Counted from the stretch's first letter, positions 29,268 to 38,517 are shown. The stretch: DNA of 40,473 bases from an uncultured Lachnospiraceae bacterium (GCA_945868305.1 CAMBKU010000019.1:1-40473), one strand, 5' to 3'. Numbers and translations are program-made. Notes: generated from the letters alone by a model not told the origin.

Positions 29268-30161
29268 ATGCAGGACCAGGCACAGCAGTTACGTAACGTA
29301 ATCAAGCAAAAGAATATTAAGACCACAGTTACGCCGAAGATAACTGCAAAGGCAAGGGTTCTTACGGTTACCAGCGGCAAGGGTGGCGTTGGCAAATCGA
29401 ATTTAGCAGTTAATTTAGCAATACAATTGCGAAAATTCGGAAAAAGAGTTATAATTTTTGATGCAGACATAGGACTTGCTAACGTTGAAGTAATGTTTGG
29501 CGCAATTCCGAAATATAATTTAAGTGATATGATTTATAAGGGAAAAGCTTTGCGGGAAATCGTATCAGAAGGACCAATGGGAATTGGTTTTATTTCGGGA
29601 GGTTCTGGGATTGCGGGGTTAAACCATCTTACGGCAGAGCAGATCGATCGCCTGGTTGTAGAATTAGAACAGTTGGATGAATTGGCAGATGTCATTATTA
29701 TCGATACTGGTGCAGGGGTCTCTGACAGTGTTTTAAAGTTTGTGGTGAGTAGCCCGGAGGTGCTTCTTGTTACGACACCGGAGCCAAGTTCTATTACAGA
29801 TTCCTATTCATTACTTAAGATTTTGTATCAGCAGCCGGAGTTTCATCCGACGGAGACGAAGATTAATTTGGTAGCAAATAAAGTGACTTCTGTTTCGGAT
29901 GGGGAGGCACTTTACGAGAAATTGAAGCTTGTGGTTTCTAAATTCTTGGGAGGCGAATTGAATTATCTGGGAATGGTTCCGCTTGATATGGCCTTGGAAC
30001 ATGCAGTGAGACAGCAGAAAGTGGTTTCTCTGGAGGCACCGTCTTCAAATGCTGCACATGCTTTTGAAGTGCTCGCAGATAATCTTATCCATAATGAGCA
30101 TAAAAAAGTGATAATGAAAAGGGGAATCTCCCAGTTTTTTTCTAATTTTTGGAACAGGTAG
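29268..30161 (+). CDS. flhG: MinD/ParA-like ATPase FlhG (YlxH)
   Basis: VTSGKGGVGKSNLAVNLAIQL; DADIGLANVEVMFG; DTGAGVSDSVL. Confidence 0.96.
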   Translation: MQDQAQQLRNVIKQKNIKTTVTPKITAKARVLTVTSGKGGVGKSNLAVNLAIQLRKFGKRVIIFDADIGLANVEVMFGAIPKYNLSDMIYKGKALREIVSEGPMGIGFISGGSGIAGLNHLTAEQIDRLVVELEQLDELADVIIIDTGAGVSDSVLKFVVSSPEVLLVTTPEPSSITDSYSLLKILYQQPEFHPTETKINLVANKVTSVSDGEALYEKLKLVVSKFLGGELNYLGMVPLDMALEHAVRQQKVVSLEAPSSNAAHAFEVLADNLIHNEHKKVIMKRGISQFFSNFWNR

Positions 30162-30183
30162 AAAAAACAAGTGAGGTAAAAGT

Positions 30184-30930
30184 ATGCATTCAACGATTAT
30201 TGAGATAGGAAATAAGATTGATATCAGAATAGTGAACCAAATTGAAAATGCGGAGCATACAGGAGAATTACCGCATATCTATAAAAGTCAGCTCTTGGAT
30301 TTCTTTGATAATGGGGATGCGGAAATTTTGATGCCGAGTGAGAGCGGAAAACTCAGGCTGTTACAGCTTGGCATACGTTATGAATTTGTGTTTTACACAA
30401 AGAATGGTCTGTATCGCTGTTATGGTGAAGTGAAGGAACGATATAAATCGGAGAATAAATTTCTGCTTCGGGTTTCTTTTCATACGCAGCTTAGTAAGTA
30501 CCAAAGAAGGGAATACTATCGTTTACCTTGCGTGATAGAAGCGCCGTTTTATGGGATTACCAAAGAAATAGCAATGCTTGACAGTACGGAAGAAATAGAA
30601 GAACGGTTACAGGAAGATGAAAACTTGACTGGTCAAAAGATGAAAGCATACATTCTTGATATCAGCGGCGGCGGTGTGCGTTTTGTGGCGTATGAAAGCG
30701 TGGAAGAGGATTCTTATATATTGATATATGTGAAGCTTGGAACAGAGGATTCGGCTTTGGAATATCCTATTGTTGGGCGGATTATAAGTAGTAGCAAAGT
30801 AGAGGACGTAACGCCTGCAAGGTATGAACACAGGGTTGAATTTATATTAAAGGACAGTAAAGTGCGGGAGAATATTATTCGCTTTATATTTACGGAAGAA
30901 CGTAAAGCCCGTAGTAATAGAAAAGGATGA
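30184..30930 (+). CDS. YcgR/YpfA-like PilZ-domain c-di-GMP receptor, flagellar brake type
   Basis: N-terminal YcgR-like domain, KYQRREYYRLP and DISGGGVRF matching RxxxR...DxSxxG. Confidence 0.88.
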   Translation: MHSTIIEIGNKIDIRIVNQIENAEHTGELPHIYKSQLLDFFDNGDAEILMPSESGKLRLLQLGIRYEFVFYTKNGLYRCYGEVKERYKSENKFLLRVSFHTQLSKYQRREYYRLPCVIEAPFYGITKEIAMLDSTEEIEERLQEDENLTGQKMKAYILDISGGGVRFVAYESVEEDSYILIYVKLGTEDSALEYPIVGRIISSSKVEDVTPARYEHRVEFILKDSKVRENIIRFIFTEERKARSNRKG

Positions 30931-30937
30931 TTCAGCT

Positions 30938-32011
30938 ATGAAGAAAAATATTCTGGTTGTTGATGACTCTGCACTCATGAGAAGGGTTATCTGTGATATA
31001 ATAAATTCAGATAGTAGATTCCAGGCAACAGATGTCTGCAGGGACGGACTGGAGGCATATCAGAAATTAAAAACTACACAATATGACGGTGTAGTTTTAG
31101 ACGTAAATATGCCCAGAATGAATGGCTTGGAATTACTGGAAAAGCTACAGCAGGAGAAAATCAAAGCGACCGTAATTATGGTAAGTACGGAAACAACGAA
31201 GGATGCAGAAATAACGTTGCTTGCCATGGAACGTGGAGCGATTGATTTTGTCACGAAACCAACAAACATTATAGAGGCAAAGGGAGACGACTTTAAACAG
31301 AGACTTACTGATGTGCTTATTGCAGTTATGGACACACGTGTCTTTACAAGGAGAACCAGTGTTGCAACTCCGTTAACAGAAAGAACGGTTCCAAAGCAGG
31401 TGAATGTTCCAAAGGCATCACCTGGGAGGGGGAATAAGTTAGTAGCATTAGCATGTTCCACCGGAGGACCCAAGGCGTTACAGAGTGTGATTCCTTTTCT
31501 TCCGAAAAATATGAATGCACCTATGGTTTTGGTACAGCATATGCCAAAAGGTTTTACAAAATCCATGGCGGATCGACTAAATGAAATAAGTCCGATTAGA
31601 GTGAAAGAGGCGGAAGATGGAGATATCCTGGAAAAGGGCTGTGTATATATTGCCCCGGGTGGGAAACACCTTGAAGTTGTAAAAGGCAGTGACGGTCGGC
31701 ACAAAGTCGCATTGAATGATGCACCTGCCATTGGAGGATTAAAACCATGTGCAGATATTATGTATCAATCTCTCCGGAATTGCGGATATGATGAAATTAC
31801 CTGTGTTGTATTGACGGGAATGGGGGCGGATGGAACCAAGGGAATCCTCTCCTTGAGAGAAAAAAAACCGTTATATATCATTTCGCAGAGCGCAGAGACC
31901 TGCGTGGTGTATGGTATGCCAAAGGCAATTGCAGATGCAGGTGTGGTAAATGAAGTTGTTCCGTTGACACAGGTAGCACAATCAATTATTAAGAATGTGG
32001 GGGTACAGTAA
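30938..32011 (+). CDS. cheB: Chemotaxis response regulator protein-glutamate methylesterase CheB
   Basis: Receiver domain VVDDSALMRRVICDII; catalytic ACSTGGPKAL, QHMPKGFTKSMADRL, LTGMGADGTKG. Confidence 0.97.
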   Translation: MKKNILVVDDSALMRRVICDIINSDSRFQATDVCRDGLEAYQKLKTTQYDGVVLDVNMPRMNGLELLEKLQQEKIKATVIMVSTETTKDAEITLLAMERGAIDFVTKPTNIIEAKGDDFKQRLTDVLIAVMDTRVFTRRTSVATPLTERTVPKQVNVPKASPGRGNKLVALACSTGGPKALQSVIPFLPKNMNAPMVLVQHMPKGFTKSMADRLNEISPIRVKEAEDGDILEKGCVYIAPGGKHLEVVKGSDGRHKVALNDAPAIGGLKPCADIMYQSLRNCGYDEITCVVLTGMGADGTKGILSLREKKPLYIISQSAETCVVYGMPKAIADAGVVNEVVPLTQVAQSIIKNVGVQ

Positions 32012-32012
32012 A

Positions 32013-32612
32013 ATGGATGTAAGCCAATATCTTGAAATTTTTATTGATGAAACAAGTGAGCACATTCAAAGTCTTAGTGACTGCATCATGACTTTGGAGA
32101 AGGAGCCGGATAATAAGGATACAATTAATGAAATTTTCCGTGCGGCACATTCCTTAAAAGGTATGGCCGGAACAATGGGGTTCAAGCGTATGCAGCATCT
32201 GACGCATGACATGGAGGATGTGTTCCAGGAAGTTCGGAGTGATAAGGTAAAAGTTACCAGTGATATGATAGATCTTCTGTTTCGCTGCTTGGATGCCATT
32301 GAAGCTTATTTGGATACCATTAAAGAGACGTCAGATGAGGGAACTGAAGATAATGAATCTTTGATTCAGGGTCTGAATGCTTTTTTGGCGAAAGCAGAGG
32401 GCAAGGAGGCGCCGGCAGAAGCGGCAGCTCCGGCAGCAGAACCTGTGAAAGAGGAACCGGCAGAAGCAGGCTCTGATGACAAAAAGAAATATGTACATAT
32501 TGAATTTACAGATAATGAAAAAGAAGCTATTAAGACTGCAGAGGAAGCAGGTGGTAAGGTTTATGGCGTTACCGTGTATATTCAGAAAGAATGTCTTTTA
32601 ATATCAGAGTGA
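32013..32612 (+). CDS. cheA: CheA N-terminal fragment (P1/Hpt domain, linker and start of P2), ending at an in-frame TGA
   Basis: AAHSLKGMAGTMGFKRMQHLTHDMEDVF phosphotransfer His motif; the stop at 32610-32612 is in the same frame as the next ORF. Confidence 0.9.
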   Translation: MDVSQYLEIFIDETSEHIQSLSDCIMTLEKEPDNKDTINEIFRAAHSLKGMAGTMGFKRMQHLTHDMEDVFQEVRSDKVKVTSDMIDLLFRCLDAIEAYLDTIKETSDEGTEDNESLIQGLNAFLAKAEGKEAPAEAAAPAAEPVKEEPAEAGSDDKKKYVHIEFTDNEKEAIKTAEEAGGKVYGVTVYIQKECLLISE

Positions 32613-32618
32613 GCTTTT

Positions 32619-34118
32619 TTGTTAATTATAGCATATGAAGAGATGGGACAAATTGTAGTTTATAGTCCTAGTTCTAAAGATAAAGAAGATGAGAAATTTG
32701 AAAATGATTTCAGCTTTTATCTGGCAACAGAAGCAGATTTGGATACAGTATTGAATGCAATTCAGAGTGTATCTGAAATAGAAGAGGCAGTTGGAGAAGA
32801 AGTAAAAGCAGAAACGATTTTTGCAGCAAGCGCAAAGGCTGAGGAGGAGGCTGCAAAACAGGCACCTGCACCAGCTAAGGAGAACGCTCCTGCAAAGAAA
32901 GAGACGAAAGCGGCAGCTCCAGCAGCAGCGGCCAAAGGAAAAACAGCAGGAAAACCAGTAACCAGCCGTACTGTCAGGGTGGATATTGAGAAACTGGATG
33001 CACTTATGAATCAGGTCAGCGAACTTATTATTGCAAAAAACAGTCTGGTTTCTATCAGTTCTTCCGAAGGAGGAAATTTCCAGAACCAGAGTTTCCATGA
33101 GCAGATTGAATATCTGGAACGCATTACGACAAGTCTTCATGAGTCAGTTATGAAAGTCCGGATGGTTCCAATTGAGAGCGTAGTTAATAAGTTCCCGCGT
33201 ATGATTCGTGACCTGTCCAGAAAACTGAACAAGAAGATGGAACTTATCATGAGCGGTGAAGATACAGAACTTGATCGAACAGTTGTAGATCAGATTGGAG
33301 ATCCTCTGCAGCATTTGCTTCGTAACTCTGCAGACCATGGACTTGAAAGCGCAGAACTTCGTAAGGAAAGAGGAAAGCCGGAGACAGGTACAATTCGTCT
33401 GAATGCATTCCAGGAAGGAAATAACGTTATCATTGAAGTAGGTGATGATGGTAATGGAATTGATACAGAGCGCGTAAAGACTAAAGCAATCGAGAGAGGA
33501 ATCGTAACAGAGGAGCAGGCAGAAAAGCTTTCGCAGAAAGAAATTATTGATTTCTTGTTTATGCCGAGCTTTTCCATGGCAAAGCAGATTACGGATATTT
33601 CCGGACGAGGCGTTGGACTGGATGTTGTAAAATCTAATATCGAAGCACTGGGCGGTGACGTAGATGTAAAAACAAAGCTCGGTGAAGGAACAACATTTAT
33701 TGTACGTCTTCCTTTGACACTTGCCATTATTCAGGCACTTATGGTTGAAATCCGGGATGAAAAATATGCGATTGCATTGGGCTCAATTCAGAATATCGAA
33801 GATATTCCAGTGAAGGATATTAAATATGTAGAGGCAAAAGAAGTTATTCATCTTCGTGGGCTGGTTATTCCGCTCATTCGTCTGGACAAGCTTCTGGACA
33901 GTGAACCGAGAGAGGAAGAACCAGAAAGTTTAACTGTAGTAATCGTAAAGAAAGGCGAGAAATATGCTGGTCTTGTCGTAGATAACCTGATGGGGCAGCA
34001 GGAGATTGTTATCAAGTCACTCGGCAAATATATTAACAACAATAAATTAATCAGTGGCGCTACCATTCTTGGAGATGGTGAAGTTGCTTTGATTTTGGAT
34101 GTTAATACATTAATGTAA
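32619..34118 (+). CDS. cheA: CheA C-terminal fragment (rest of P2, P3 dimerisation, P4 HATPase, P5 CheW-like); start uncertain (TTG 32619 or ATG further in)
   Basis: VDIEKLDALMNQVSELIIAKNSL; HLLRNSADHGLE; GDDGNGID; SGRGVGLDVVKSNIEALGG; C-terminal CheW-like domain; same frame as 32013-32612. Confidence 0.9.
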   Translation: MLIIAYEEMGQIVVYSPSSKDKEDEKFENDFSFYLATEADLDTVLNAIQSVSEIEEAVGEEVKAETIFAASAKAEEEAAKQAPAPAKENAPAKKETKAAAPAAAAKGKTAGKPVTSRTVRVDIEKLDALMNQVSELIIAKNSLVSISSSEGGNFQNQSFHEQIEYLERITTSLHESVMKVRMVPIESVVNKFPRMIRDLSRKLNKKMELIMSGEDTELDRTVVDQIGDPLQHLLRNSADHGLESAELRKERGKPETGTIRLNAFQEGNNVIIEVGDDGNGIDTERVKTKAIERGIVTEEQAEKLSQKEIIDFLFMPSFSMAKQITDISGRGVGLDVVKSNIEALGGDVDVKTKLGEGTTFIVRLPLTLAIIQALMVEIRDEKYAIALGSIQNIEDIPVKDIKYVEAKEVIHLRGLVIPLIRLDKLLDSEPREEEPESLTVVIVKKGEKYAGLVVDNLMGQQEIVIKSLGKYINNNKLISGATILGDGEVALILDVNTLM

Positions 34119-34135
34119 AACAGGGGGTGTCTTAA

Positions 34136-34603
34136 ATGGCAGAAATAGTTGAAACAACAGAAAGCATAAAAAAACAATATATTGTAGTAAAAATCGGAAG
34201 CGAGCAGTATGGAATCGACATCAGCTATGTAGACAATATCGTGCGTATGCAGAAGATTACAAGAGTTCCGAAAGTGCAGACATATTTTAAGGGAATTCTC
34301 AATCTTCGCGGCGAGATTGTTCCGGTTATGAGTGTTCGCAGACGAATGGGGCTGGAAGATGATGTTTATACCAATGCGTCTCGTATTATCATTTTAAAAA
34401 TTGGCGAACAGGGTTCCCTGGGAATCATAGTGGATGAAGTCAAAGAGGTTGTTACCTTAGATATGAATCAGATTGATAAGGTGGCTGACTATAATAAAAA
34501 AGTTGACAAAGATACCTTTATCGATGGAATCGGTAAAAACGGTGAGGAATTGATTTCTCTGTTTGATCTTAATTCTATTGTGGGCGAATGGGAAACTGAA
34601 TAA
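34136..34603 (+). CDS. cheW: Chemotaxis coupling protein CheW
   Basis: KIGSEQYGIDISYVDNIVRMQKITRVPKVQTYFKGILNLRGEIVPVMSVRRRMGL. Confidence 0.96.
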   Translation: MAEIVETTESIKKQYIVVKIGSEQYGIDISYVDNIVRMQKITRVPKVQTYFKGILNLRGEIVPVMSVRRRMGLEDDVYTNASRIIILKIGEQGSLGIIVDEVKEVVTLDMNQIDKVADYNKKVDKDTFIDGIGKNGEELISLFDLNSIVGEWETE

Positions 34604-34620
34604 GCAATAAAAAATAATTA

Positions 34621-34653
34621 GATATAGCAAGGTCTTATGGGCCTTGCTATATC
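34621..34653. repeat. Long hairpin GATATAGCAAGG-TCTTATGGG-CCTTGCTATATC in the cheW-cheC intergenic region
   Basis: Perfect 12-bp arms 34621-34632/34642-34653, extendable to 14 bp with a T-G and a C-G pair; no T-tract on the + strand side. Confidence 0.95.
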
Positions 34654-34654
34654 C

Positions 34655-34668
34655 TGTATATATATACA
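34655..34668. repeat. 14-nt perfect palindrome TGTATATATATACA
   Basis: Self-complementary, immediately 3' of the 34621-34653 hairpin. Confidence 0.9.
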
Positions 34669-34697
34669 TGTGAATCATGTTGGAAACAGGAGGAAGT

Positions 34698-35318
34698 ATG
34701 TCAGAACTTAGTTTAGCGGAGGTAAATAACGTTTATTTTGACGTATTAAAAGAAATAGGTAACATAGGTGCAGGAAATGCGACTACAGCAATTTCTACAA
34801 TGCTGAATCTTAGAATTGATATGAATGTTCCGAAGGTAGAATTGTTGACATTTCAGGAACTTGGTTCAGCAATTTGTCCAGAGGATGAGACTATTATGGG
34901 AATCTATCTGGAAGTACAGGGTGATATTGACGGAAGTATGATGTTTCTAATGAAACTTGATTCTGCGCATTTTCTGGTAAATAAGCTTTTAGGAAAAGAG
35001 AATGACGAAGCGCAGGAGTTTGGTGAAATGGAGCTTTCCGCATTAAAGGAAATTGGTAATATCATTGCTGGTTCCTATCTGAATGCATTAGCGTCCATGA
35101 CGGGGTTGACCATTGCACCGACAATTCCATACCTTGCCATTGATATGGCTGCAGCAATTTTAAGCGTGCCTGCAATACAGTTTGGAAAATACGGTGATAA
35201 TGCACTGATGATTGAAACAGAGTTTGGTGATGATGTTATGATTAATGGATATTTTATCTTGTTACCGGAATTGGAATCTTACGACAAAATATTATCATCT
35301 CTCGGAATTTCCCTGTAA
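34698..35318 (+). CDS. cheC: CheY-P phosphatase CheC
   Basis: Two ExxN centres: LKEIGNIGAGNATTAISTML and LKEIGNIIAGSYLNALASM; RBS GGAGGAAGT before ATG 34698. Confidence 0.95.
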   Translation: MSELSLAEVNNVYFDVLKEIGNIGAGNATTAISTMLNLRIDMNVPKVELLTFQELGSAICPEDETIMGIYLEVQGDIDGSMMFLMKLDSAHFLVNKLLGKENDEAQEFGEMELSALKEIGNIIAGSYLNALASMTGLTIAPTIPYLAIDMAAAILSVPAIQFGKYGDNALMIETEFGDDVMINGYFILLPELESYDKILSSLGISL

Positions 35319-35330
35319 GGAGAGGTATAG

Positions 35331-35816
35331 ATGAGCGAAATTATTAAGGTAGGAATGGCGGATTTGAATATATGCAAAAACCCTGACATCATTACAACCT
35401 TGGGCTTGGGCTCCTGTATAGGAATTGCATTGTATGATCCGACTACAAAAATTGGCGGTTTGGCGCATATCATGTTGCCTGACAGTACAAAAATGAGAAA
35501 TAATTCTAATATTGCAAAATTTGCGGATACAGGAATTGAAGAATTATTGCGTAGAGTGGTTGCAGCGGGGGCTGTAAAAAGCCGTTTGGTGGCTAAAATA
35601 GCTGGTGGGGCAAGAATGTTCGAGGTGAGTGGCCTGTCGGATATCGGAAATGTTGGTATGAGGAATGCAGAGGCTTCCAAGGCGAAATTAAAACAGCTCG
35701 GTATCCGTCTGGTCGCAGAGGACACTGGTTTAAATTATGGTCGTACGGTGGAGCTCCACTGCGATACCGGAGATTATTATATCAAATCGGTTGGTAAGCC
35801 GGTAAAAATTATATAA
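35331..35816 (+). CDS. cheD: Chemoreceptor glutamine deamidase CheD
   Basis: TLGLGSCIGIALYDPTTKIGGLAHIMLPDS; KIAGGARMFE; GRTVELHCDTGDYYIK. Confidence 0.96.
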   Translation: MSEIIKVGMADLNICKNPDIITTLGLGSCIGIALYDPTTKIGGLAHIMLPDSTKMRNNSNIAKFADTGIEELLRRVVAAGAVKSRLVAKIAGGARMFEVSGLSDIGNVGMRNAEASKAKLKQLGIRLVAEDTGLNYGRTVELHCDTGDYYIKSVGKPVKII

Positions 35817-35831
35817 TGTGGAGGTTTGCAG

Positions 35832-36119
35832 ATGAAAACAAAGCAGGTGCCGGCACTGGTTATGCTGACAGCAGGTTTTTTAACCTGTGTGATTTCCATT
35901 GTACAGCATATGGAATTTGGCAAGTTTTTAAAAACGCTGCTTCTGGTGCTGATTTGCTTTTATATCCTCGGATGTGTTGCAAAGGTAATTTTGGATAAAA
36001 ATTTTGCACCGATGCAGGAGGATGAGGAGGAGACAGCAGAGGAAGATGAACAGGCAGCAGAGGGTGAAGAAAAAGCTGAAGACATGGAAAATATAGAGTC
36101 TGATGGGGAAGAACAGTAA
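35832..36119 (+). CDS. Small membrane protein, two predicted TM segments plus acidic Glu/Asp-rich tail, unknown function
   Basis: RBS GGAGG at about 35820; hydrophobic segments ALVMLTAGFLTCVISIV and TLLLVLICFYILGCVAKVIL; acidic C terminus. Confidence 0.75.
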   Translation: MKTKQVPALVMLTAGFLTCVISIVQHMEFGKFLKTLLLVLICFYILGCVAKVILDKNFAPMQEDEEETAEEDEQAAEGEEKAEDMENIESDGEEQ

Positions 36120-36122
36120 ATT

Positions 36123-36890
36123 ATGAAGGCAGTTGACAAGCAAAAACTTTGGGAAGCATATCGTAAGTCCCCTACTCCGGAAATAAGAGAGCAGATTATT
36201 CTGGAATATGCACCATTAGTAAAGGTGGTTGCAGGACGGCTCAGTATGTATTTGGGTTATAACGTCGAGTATGAAGACCTGGTAAGCTATGGGATTTTTG
36301 GTCTGATAGACGCGATTGACAAATTTGACATGGAAAAAGATGTGAAGTTTGAGACCTATGCCAGTTTAAGAATCCGGGGCGCTATTCTGGATCAGATACG
36401 AAAAATGGATTGGATACCGCGTACAGTGCGTCAGAAGCAGAAAAAGATTGATGAGGCAATCCGTGGTATTGAGATGCGAACCGGGAAGAATGCCACAGAT
36501 GAAGAAATTGCCGAGGAACTTGGTCTGGCAAAAGAAGAATTGACGGAATGGCAGTCGCAGCTTAAAATTACCAACGTCGTTTCCTTAAATGAATTTTTAG
36601 AACAGGGACAGGAACCCGTGATGGATGCACGGGGAAATTCACATTTCTCTCAGCCGGAGGATGTGGTTGCGAAGACGGAACTGAAAAAAGTTTTGGAAGA
36701 TGCGCTTGATGTATTAACCGAAAAAGAAAAAAAGGTTATTTTATTATATTACTATGAGGATCTAACATTAAAAGAGATAAGCAAAGTGCTTGAAGTTTCA
36801 GAATCCAGAGTTTCCCAGCTTCATACAAAAGCATTACTTAAAATGCGGGGAAAGATGGGAAAATATATGGATATTCTTGTGAACGAATAG
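36123..36890 (+). CDS. sigD: Flagellar/motility sigma factor FliA/SigD (WhiG family)
   Basis: VEYEDLVSYGIFGLIDAIDKFD, KFETYASLRIRGAILDQIRKMDWIPRTVRQKQKKI, sigma4 LTLKEISKVLEVSESRVSQLHTKALLKMR. Confidence 0.96.
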   Translation: MKAVDKQKLWEAYRKSPTPEIREQIILEYAPLVKVVAGRLSMYLGYNVEYEDLVSYGIFGLIDAIDKFDMEKDVKFETYASLRIRGAILDQIRKMDWIPRTVRQKQKKIDEAIRGIEMRTGKNATDEEIAEELGLAKEELTEWQSQLKITNVVSLNEFLEQGQEPVMDARGNSHFSQPEDVVAKTELKKVLEDALDVLTEKEKKVILLYYYEDLTLKEISKVLEVSESRVSQLHTKALLKMRGKMGKYMDILVNE

Positions 36891-36905
36891 CAGGAGGAAA
36901 ACTTT

Positions 36906-38507
36906 ATGGGGAAGAATGCGTACTTTCAGTTGGTCACAAGATCAGACGGTGTGTATGTTGAGGTGATTCCGCCGGAAGAAGACGGAAACTGTATATCAAT
37001 TAATGAGGTTACTTCTTATTTGGATAAGCGTGGTCTGGAAAAATATGACCTTAAAAAATTAAATGAGGCAGTTTGTCAGCGTGAGGAAAAGAAACTGATT
37101 AGGGTAGCAGAGCCGGGAAGTGTCGAAAATGTGGATGAAGCAATAGAGATATCTGTATTTCAGGATAAAATGCGTGCGATAGCGCGGTTTTATCCGCCTG
37201 TAAATAAGGGGGCGCTTCTTACTCTACAGGACATTGTTTCAAAACTTGGAAAAGAAGGGATTAAGGCTGGAATTGACCAGGAGCAGATACTTTCTTTTTT
37301 AAAAGAGCGCAAATATGGTACGGACTATGTGTTGGCAATGGGAAAAGAGCCTGTGGATGGACATGATGCCAGAGTACAGTATTTCTTTAATACAGATGTA
37401 AATCTGCGTCCTAAGCGCAATGAAGATGGTACGGTAGACTATAAGGACTTAAATACCATAAGTCATGTGGAGGAAGGGCAGAAAATTGCGCAGCTAATCA
37501 AAGAAGATCCGGGGAAACCGGGTGTGAATGTTTTTGGTGAGGAATTAAAACCACATACAGTAAAATCCTGTAAGTTGGAATATGGAAATAATATTACGAT
37601 TTCGGAAGATAAGACAGTCCTTTATTCTGATGTGACCGGACATGCCAGTTTGGTCGGTAAAAAGGTATTTGTTTCTGATGTTTACGAGGTTCCAGCAGAT
37701 GTTGATAACTCAACGGGAAATATTGAGTATAGCGGAAGCGTGACGGTAAAGGGAAATGTAAAGGGCGGTTTTAGGGTGTCTGCAAAAGGTGATATTGTGG
37801 TAGAGGGAATCGTGGAGGATGCGGTTCTGATATCAGAGGGGCAGATTATTGTAAAACGAGGCATCCATGGAATGAATAAAGGCGTTTTACAGGCAAAGGG
37901 AAATGTTATCTGTAAATTTATCGAAAATGCTAAAGTAGTGGCTGGTGGATATGTAGACGCGGAGGCAATTTTGCATAGTCAGGTGGATGCTTACAGTGAC
38001 ATTATAGTAAACGGCAAAAAAGGATTCATTACCGGAGGAGTTATCCGGGCGGGAAATCTGGTAGAGGCAAAAACTATAGGGTCTGAAATGGAGACAGCGA
38101 CACAGATTGAAGTAGGGGTAGATCCAATCCAGAAGGAGCGCTATACAGAAGTTCAAAAGAAAATTAAGGATTATAGAAATCAGATTGACAAAGTAAAGCC
38201 AATTGTATTAAATTATACAAATAAGTTAAAACAAGGGGAAAAGTTTAACAAAGAACAGGTAAATTATATCCGTCAGCTTGCAGCTCAGCTTGGGCAGCTT
38301 CAGGAAGCGTTAGTGCCACTAGAGGAAGAAGCAAAGAAAATCAGTGATATTATTGCTATGGAAAATTCTGCGCGTATCAAGGTTTCAAAAACCATTTATT
38401 CCGGTGTTACAGTGGCAATTTCAGATGCCAGGATGACATTAAAGGATGAGCGGTCTTATAGCCAGTTTATCCGGTGTGACGGTGAAGTCAAGATAGTTCC
38501 GTTATAG
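36906..38507 (+). CDS. FapA/DUF342 family polymer-forming protein
   Basis: Repetitive beta-helix region GNVKGGFRVSAKGDIVVEGIVEDAVLISEGQIIVKRGIHG...; C-terminal coiled coil. Confidence 0.88.
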   Translation: MGKNAYFQLVTRSDGVYVEVIPPEEDGNCISINEVTSYLDKRGLEKYDLKKLNEAVCQREEKKLIRVAEPGSVENVDEAIEISVFQDKMRAIARFYPPVNKGALLTLQDIVSKLGKEGIKAGIDQEQILSFLKERKYGTDYVLAMGKEPVDGHDARVQYFFNTDVNLRPKRNEDGTVDYKDLNTISHVEEGQKIAQLIKEDPGKPGVNVFGEELKPHTVKSCKLEYGNNITISEDKTVLYSDVTGHASLVGKKVFVSDVYEVPADVDNSTGNIEYSGSVTVKGNVKGGFRVSAKGDIVVEGIVEDAVLISEGQIIVKRGIHGMNKGVLQAKGNVICKFIENAKVVAGGYVDAEAILHSQVDAYSDIIVNGKKGFITGGVIRAGNLVEAKTIGSEMETATQIEVGVDPIQKERYTEVQKKIKDYRNQIDKVKPIVLNYTNKLKQGEKFNKEQVNYIRQLAAQLGQLQEALVPLEEEAKKISDIIAMENSARIKVSKTIYSGVTVAISDARMTLKDERSYSQFIRCDGEVKIVPL

Positions 38508-38517
38508 AGGTGATAAT

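Noticed and set aside
31060-31731. 223-aa minus-strand ORF opposite cheB
   Set aside because: Shadow ORF of a clearly coding + strand gene; low-complexity Ser/Phe-rich composition and no recognizable domain.
32610-32612. TGA in cheA as selenocysteine or an alternative genetic code
   Set aside because: TGA is used as a normal stop by other genes here (e.g. codY), no convincing SECIS-like stem-loop follows, and the expected residue is Arg rather than Cys.
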